From assembly GCA_964017045.1 (NCBI GenBank), contig OZ024811.1, forward strand, positions 11,499,818 through 11,563,817: a stretch of DNA of 64,000 nt, in the 5' to 3' direction. Made by a program: the position numbers and the translations under genes. Within the stretch, counting starts at the first letter, position 1, and every line of letters starts with the position of its first letter. The DNA is from Omphiscola glabra. Lineage: Eukaryota; Mollusca; Gastropoda; Lymnaeidae. Of the stretch, positions 60,601-64,000 are shown one piece after another. The notes beneath the pieces are model-generated. The model was not told where the DNA came from. It saw only the letters and a program-made list of their open reading frames with translations, and did no database searches.

Positions 60601-63135
60601 ACAGAGGAGTGAAGAGGGCGCATCACCAAAACCCCAGAGGAAAACGGCTCAAAGGGAGACCTAGGCTTAGATGGATGGATGGTGTGGAAAAAGATCTACA
60701 ACAGCTGGGAATCCAAGCATGGAAAAGAAAAGCATTCGTTAGGTCTGAGTGGAAGGAAGTAGTGAGGTCTGAATGGAAGGAAGTAGTGAGGTCTGAGTGG
60801 AAGGAAGTAGTGAGGTCTGAGTGGAAGGAAGTAGTGAGGTCTGAGTGGAAGGAAGTAGTGAGGTCTGAGTGGAAGGAAGTAGTGAGGCAGAGTGGAAGGA
60901 AGTTGTGAGGCAGGCCAAAGCCCTACATGGGCTGTAGCGCCACGGGGATGGGTGGCTTGAATAAAGTACAATCTTCACCCCCAAAAATAAATATATTAAT
61001 GTGCATATTTTACAAGGTAAAATTACAATTATTTTTTATTTCGCGCCCTCTGAAGAAGGCGCCTAGCGCAGGAGTCTCTTCAAAAAACCCCGCCCTTAGC
61101 TCCTTCACACGGCCCTGATAGAATAAACAGCAACACACACCAACAACAGAAGAAAAGAAACAATACGCGGTAGAAAAAACAAAAAACAATCTTGGTGACA
61201 ATTAAACACTAATTTTCAATCTTTTTTTTCCCTCAGCCCATTACGACCAGTTCTACGCACCAGCTAAACTTGGATTCCGCAAGGGCCTCGTGGAGAGTCT
61301 GTTAAAATTCACCAGTCTTAAGTCATCCCTGAGAATAGCTGATCTTGATGTAAGCTGGGGGGGGGGGGGATACATTTATTTTCTTTTTTAAAAATCAATT
61401 TTGATGATAATTTTAGAAGTCCAAAAATTGGGTGTTGAAAAAAAAATACAATATTACAGGTAACTGCCAAAAAATATCAATCGATACAAGAGATCGGTCA
61501 ATACTTCATTTAAATCATTTAAAATTTCAATTGAATTATCTGATCCATTTGAAATATTTTCTTTAGTATTCCGAAGCTCTCCTTGCCGTCTCTTTCCAGC
61601 GAGTGTCATCCAGTGTCTAGTGTTTTACAAAAATTCACTGGTCATCCACTGTATCCTGGTCTACTTCCAGTCGTTTTGACTAAGTCTTACCATTGGGAAA
61701 AAATAGTTAAGGATGAGAGAGTGAGGCTGAAGAATTGAGCAACTCTCCCTCGATTTAAATTGTAAAAAATACAGCTCAAGTCGGGGAGTACTACTGAAGT
61801 CGAAGCCTTGGTCATCTTCCCGTGCGAATGACGAACAGCATGGCACTGGTCCTAACTCATGCTATGTTGCAGATCCAATGGAACAGATAATACAATAATA
61901 TAATTGTGCTGAATGGCCCCTCCACCCTACCCACACCCACAACCGCACATAGAAAAGACAAATGTAATTTGAGCAGAAGTGACTTTTTCATTAAACGGAA
62001 AACGGAAAAACGGACATAGGGTACCTAGAGAGTGAGCCTAAATGAGAGTGAGAAACTGTAAGATATGGAATAAATGGGAAGAGCATTTCAATACGGTGAC
62101 TAATCGATCATCTTCATAGCTGGATGGCAAGCAAGACCCGATAGGTGAAGAATGTCATTATTGAATTGTGATTCGAAACTTAATCATTGGATTATATAGT
62201 ACATGATTATTTTTTATTTTTTGTTTCGTTAAATTATTATTCAACTAATAAAATAAAATTCAGTGAACTTTTTAATTTTTTTTAACCGAGATTAGTTACC
62301 TTACAGGTCCAGCCAGGTGACGGCAATATTATCGTGGCCAGATTCAAGCTTCTCGACAAACTTAACATCACCGGTGACGTCGTCAACATAACAAAGCCGG
62401 TCACGAGTGCGGTTATTTACAGACAGGTGGTGACGTCGGCCAATGCTGGTTCCTTCTCTGTTAACCTGGGAGGAAAGGTAACAATTAACTGATAAATGAA
62501 CTTTTGATTGACGCGCCACTAGTGAAGCCTGTGTCCCTGGCTGTATTGAAATGTTTTGTTGTCAAAGAGATAGAGAACGTATTTGATGATCAAAGAGATA
62601 GAGAAATTTTTGGACGATCCAAGAGATAGACACAATTGTTGATGATCAAAGAGACAGAGAAATTTTTTGACGATCTAAAAGATAGACACAATTTTTGATG
62701 ATCATAGAGATAGAGAACATTTTTGATGATCATGACAACTCGGACCCTGTGTAGCTTTCGTTTAAAGTTTGTTTATGTATGTTACAGCTTTGACCTGGAG
62801 TAACGTTCTTTTTCAAAATGCTGATATATGTTATAACATACACCTTGTCTAACTTTTGTTAAGTGAATCTTTAGTTAAAATATGTTTAAGAATGTTACAA
62901 CTCGGACCTGGTGTAGCGTTTGTTAAAACGGTTTAGAATGTTACAACTCAGACCTGGTGTAGGATTCGCTAAATTTTATTTTAGAATGTTACAACTAGGT
63001 GTACAACTTCTCAGCTTCTTCTTCTTTTTTTTTTCCCCATCGTGTAGGAAAAATCCGTGATCTATGCCAAACGCAATTCCGTATCGGTGGTCACATCATC
63101 CCGGTTTGTGACCAGTGGTCAAGGCTATTCACCTG
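48623..63135 (+). CDS. Tandem paralogue of the 24993-44820 gene, 17 exons, 3' end missing
   Basis: Function unknown. Exons: 48623-48752, 49404-49501, 50193-50295, 51325-51417, 52045-52110, 52827-52907, 53162-53288, 53849-53900, 55109-55258, 57056-57170, 57507-57667, 57981-58082, 58594-58668, 59494-59608, 61237-61349, 62307-62477, 63048-63135. They give 613 codons plus one base; the transmembrane exon expected next is not in the last 865 bases. Intron positions and phases equal those of the upstream gene, and 13 of 17 exons have identical length (the exceptions are 1, 4, 7 and 17). Signal peptide MTLLLLSYFVAVTTVVSA; conserved blocks NADFCSRHIG, VEQKLLDNSTVSYIEEYFSQ, KWWTCEYDGYRDATTFTEW, GYFKFRGEQV, DDFNTGLTYELDLESGECQV, FFDLDPMSYQYMG and SSLRIADLDVQPGDGN. 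Six cysteines (FCS, TCE, LCL, ECQ, MCK, TCF) match cysteines of the neighbour, suggesting conserved disulfides. Sequons NST, NIS, NQT and two NIT. Intron 14 carries a dead retrotransposon. Confidence 0.86.
48815..49135. repeat. Two small tandem repeats in intron 1 of the second paralogue
   Basis: About 50-bp unit (TCATTACGTGGGAATTGTTG) in about three copies at 48815-48975, and a 34-bp unit (GAAAGCTATTCTACTAGTGC) in three almost identical copies at 49026-49132. Confidence 0.9.
49468..49920. repeat. 59-bp minisatellite of the exon 2 end and donor, 8 copies
   Basis: The first copy is coding: exon 2 ends CGTCAGTTACATAGAAGAG and TACTTCTCACAG at 49501. Seven intronic copies repeat those 31 exon bases and the GTTTGTCGGTATG donor, joined by TTTAGCTCGGTGCAG. 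That linker ends in GCAG directly before the copied exon bases. Confidence 0.96.
50296..51010. repeat. 42-bp minisatellite of the exon 3 donor, about 16 units
   Basis: Exon 3 ends AAGGCCAGT before GTAAGTCC. Units read ACATGTCAGT then GTAAGTAAATATGACG and TTGATGGGTGGATC. The first intronic copies (GGTGGGTGGACACTAACC at 50310) also resemble coding sequence inside the exon (TACTGGGTGGACACAGACC at 50246). Confidence 0.93.
51110..51324. repeat. 32-bp minisatellite of the exon 4 acceptor, about 7 units
   Basis: Units read TCTCTATTTCTATG, then GATGTAGTGTGTACAG. The real acceptor is TCTCTATTTCCGTGCGATGT then AGTGTGCACAG at 51324. Each unit therefore carries a pyrimidine-rich stretch and an ACAG acceptor. 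Confidence 0.93.
51418..52044. other. Intron 4 of the second paralogue, nothing recognised
   Basis: AT-rich unique-looking DNA with A- and T-runs. Confidence 0.5.
52209..52367. mobile_element. 159-bp MITE, copy 2, 6-bp target duplication GTGATG
   Basis: Same family as 28822-28979 (shared CTCTTAAAATC, TTATCTTAATAGTAA, AAACATACAGTAT, GTAAGAGTAAACA). GTGATG flanks it at 52203-52208 and 52368-52373. In intron 5 of the second paralogue. Confidence 0.85.
53465..53840. repeat. 13-16-bp minisatellite of acceptor-like TATGCAG units, leading to exon 8
   Basis: Unit TTACTATATGCAG (variants TATGTGCAG), about 27 copies, ending at TTACTTTATTCAG, the exon 8 acceptor (53848). The plus frames in VQLLYAVTICSYY are artefacts. 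Confidence 0.93.
54114..54269. mobile_element. Short element with 13-bp target duplication
   Basis: Flanked by CATTGCATATAAG (54101-54113) and CATTGCCTATAAG (54270-54282). The insert starts CAGGGCCGCAGTGGGCCCCG and ends GGGTCGGCC. It has GC-rich ends and an AT-rich middle. In intron 8 of the second paralogue. Confidence 0.65.
54283..55108. other. Rest of intron 8, no gene seen
   Basis: Contains the related stretches GAGAAGGGAAGTGTTAAATT and CTTCCCTTCTCTACGGGGA, which form an inverted repeat around 54525-54570, plus C-rich tracts. No ORF with domain signal. Confidence 0.4.
55860..56180. other. GC-rich island of unknown origin, intron 9 of the second paralogue
   Basis: About 320 bp with much higher GC than the flanks (CCGGACCGCGTGGGGGCACG). 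Open for 145 codons plus and 142 codons minus, but I recognise no domain. Likely an interspersed element or a retrocopied fragment. Confidence 0.45.
56283..56995. repeat. 31-bp minisatellite GGAAATGTTTAGGACACAGA, about 23 units
   Basis: Unit continues ATAAGTTAGAC; a shorter 27-bp variant lacks GACAC. Ends about 60 bases before exon 10. In intron 9 of the second paralogue. Confidence 0.93.
57186..57385. repeat. 20-bp minisatellite with nine CACGTG E-boxes
   Basis: Unit GTATGTTATCACGTGTCAGG. Starts about 15 bases past the exon 10 donor. I count nine CACGTG sites; one unit has lost it (ATCAAGAGTC). Confidence 0.94.
58083..58357. repeat. About 138-bp tandem duplication starting at the exon 12 donor
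   Basis: The donor sequence GTACGCCTGTTTTACTC at 58083 recurs as GTACGCCTGTTATATTC near 58221, and both copies continue through ACCAACACAATACA and TTTAATATCAGCATATAAT. Confidence 0.9.
58990..59400. repeat. 21-bp minisatellite GCTGGGCTTATGTTGCAACTA, about 19 units
   Basis: Has a higher-order period of three units (about 63 bp) between 59090 and 59300, with the order GGGCGT, GGGTTT, AGGCTT. In intron 13 of the second paralogue. Confidence 0.93.
59585..59795. repeat. 46-bp minisatellite of the exon 14 end and donor, 5 copies
   Basis: Exon 14 ends ATAGAGGTTCATTTTAATG at 59608 before GTAAGGTTGTAGATGATTAC. The intron repeats both parts about four more times with ACCATGAATATAG linking. Confidence 0.95.
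59808..60960 (+). mobile_element. Second non-LTR retrotransposon remnant (reverse transcriptase)
   Basis: Degenerate. Contains LFVDNKMAYGSIKRKYLYAT and LREFRILNKLTRLMI, then GLRQGDSLSCMLSNL (conserved RT motif GxRQGD) at 59812-60144. After a broken palm region it continues with VRKVLRKIYETTKDEYGWR, RTNHELY and the C-terminal GRPRLRWMDGVEKDLQQLG at 60383-60730. The catalytic FADD segment is not recognisable. Plus strand, in intron 14 of the second paralogue. Probably a Jockey- or RTE-like LINE. Confidence 0.82.
60738..60905. repeat. 24-bp in-frame repeat inside the LINE C-terminus, 7 copies
   Basis: AGGTCTGAGTGGAAGGAAGT plus AGTG, encoding RSEWKEVV in tandem. The single-copy ancestor is the LINE motif W-x5-A-x-R-x-E-W near the C-terminus. 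Confidence 0.93.
61350..62306. other. Intron 15 of the second paralogue, nothing recognised
   Basis: Bases 61560-61860 are slightly richer in GC and may be an old interspersed repeat. No splice-site array here. Confidence 0.4.
62540..63000. repeat. Two diverged tandem repeats, intron 16 of the second paralogue
   Basis: TGATGATCAAAGAGATAGAG-type units (about 62565-62735), then ATGTTACAACTCGGACCTGG-type units (62730-63000). Confidence 0.8.
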
Positions 63136-63267
63136 GTATGTGAACTGCTTATCATTTTTGTTTTTAACCACTGCATTCAATCAACACGGAGGCTGTGCAG
63201 AAGATACGGATTGACAGAAGATAAAACATGCAATCTATCTGGCTCCATACCCCCCCCAAACTGTGGG

Positions 63268-63419
63268 CAGAGGCGTAGCAACGGCTTGGCATTGGGGCAG
63301 TTTCCAAGGGCGCCGGCCCGCGACTGTTCAAAAGGGCGCCGCTAAATCTCTAATTTTTAAATTTTTATTATTTAAAAAATAAATTAGCCAAGGGCGCCAA
63401 AAACCCAGTTACGCCTCTG
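63268..63419. mobile_element. 152-bp hAT-like MITE, CAGAGGCGTA termini
   Basis: Left CAGAGGCGTAGCAACGG, right inverted CAGAGGCGTAACTGGG. Flanks ACTGTGGG (63260-63267) and ACCGTGGG (63420-63427) match at 7 of 8 bases, a probable 8-bp target duplication. Confidence 0.82.
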
Positions 63420-63784
63420 ACCGTGGGATTAAAATACCAATACAGAACATTGATCGAAGCATATACTCGGACATCTTGTCACGAAACTTTACATGCAGAC
63501 CATCAGTTTTAGTGATGAAAAAATATTACCAGGGGCTCCATGCCAAATGTCAAAACTAAATATGCAAAACGTCCAGAAGAATGCGGACCATTCTTAATAA
63601 TTTAACCTAAAATGTCATAATGGGTTGCTTGTTGTTTTTTTTAAATTTAGAATATCAGTAATAAAATATGAAAATTTCAGCTAAAAATAATCTTTTGACA
63701 GTGGAAATCTCAGCATTTTTGACATCTCCTTGCTTGCTTTAAAATTAACGTTATAAATTGGGATCATGGCTCAGTCATTTTACA

Positions 63785-64000
63785 CAGTTTCATTGGCTAC
63801 TCATATTAATAGAGACATGGTCATAAGTACATAATGATAGAGACACAGTCTAAAGACAAAGTCATAGAGACATAGTCATAGAAATATGGTCATAGAGACA
63901 TAGTCATATAAACATAGTCATAGAAACATAGTCATAGAGACATAGTCATATAAACATAGTCATAGAAACATAGTCATAGAGACATAGTCATATAAACATA
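63785..64000. repeat. Minisatellite of CATAGAGACATAGTCATA units, runs off right edge
   Basis: About 14-bp basic unit (ATAGTCATAGAGAC, ATAGTCATATAAAC), with a 42-bp higher period at the end. Confidence 0.9.

Noticed and set aside
63136..64000. Search for the transmembrane exon of the second paralogue
   Set aside because: No acceptor followed by a glycine-rich hydrophobic segment and tail was found; only a MITE and a minisatellite are seen, so the exon is assumed beyond the edge.

Overview
This is an intron-rich, AT-rich animal nuclear genome window, most likely from a spiralian such as a gastropod mollusc. I infer this from gene content and repeat style only, so the species level is a low-confidence guess. 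There are no bacterial operons or phage-like gene blocks. Almost all the longer open frames in the raw sequence are artefacts of tandem repeats.

Layout. (1) 289-19187, minus strand: 14 exons of dymeclin (DYM), joining in frame to 630 codons; the last exon lies beyond the left edge. (2) 19188-24992: divergent intergenic DNA with a 25-bp-unit minisatellite interrupted by a nested pair of mobile elements. (3) 24993-44820, plus strand: a complete 18-exon gene for a 672-residue, secreted-then-anchored type I membrane protein. (4) 48623-63135, plus strand: 17 exons (613 codons) of a tandem paralogue of that gene with the same intron positions and phases; its last (transmembrane) exon lies beyond the right edge. 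The family looks like the uncharacterised animal proteins with LolA-like repeats, but I could not check this. Remnants of two non-LTR retrotransposons and at least eight short non-autonomous elements (several with clear target-site duplications) sit in introns or between genes.

The most striking property is the minisatellites. More than 30 arrays fill the introns, and at least 11 introns carry an array whose repeat unit contains the neighbouring 5' splice site, often with 4 to 31 bases of the exon end. The extreme case is DYM intron 9, where about 110 units of about 55 bp (6.1 kb) each repeat the last 18 bases of exon 9 plus a perfect GTGAGT donor. Other arrays duplicate a 3' splice site, build an AG-free pyrimidine-rich stretch before the acceptor, juxtapose CAG and GTGAG in every unit (as in recursive splice sites), or copy a whole micro-exon cassette. 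I propose that arrays here are seeded at exon-intron borders and that the locus is a natural experiment in decoy splice sites. The sequence patterns are seen directly; mechanism and function are inference.
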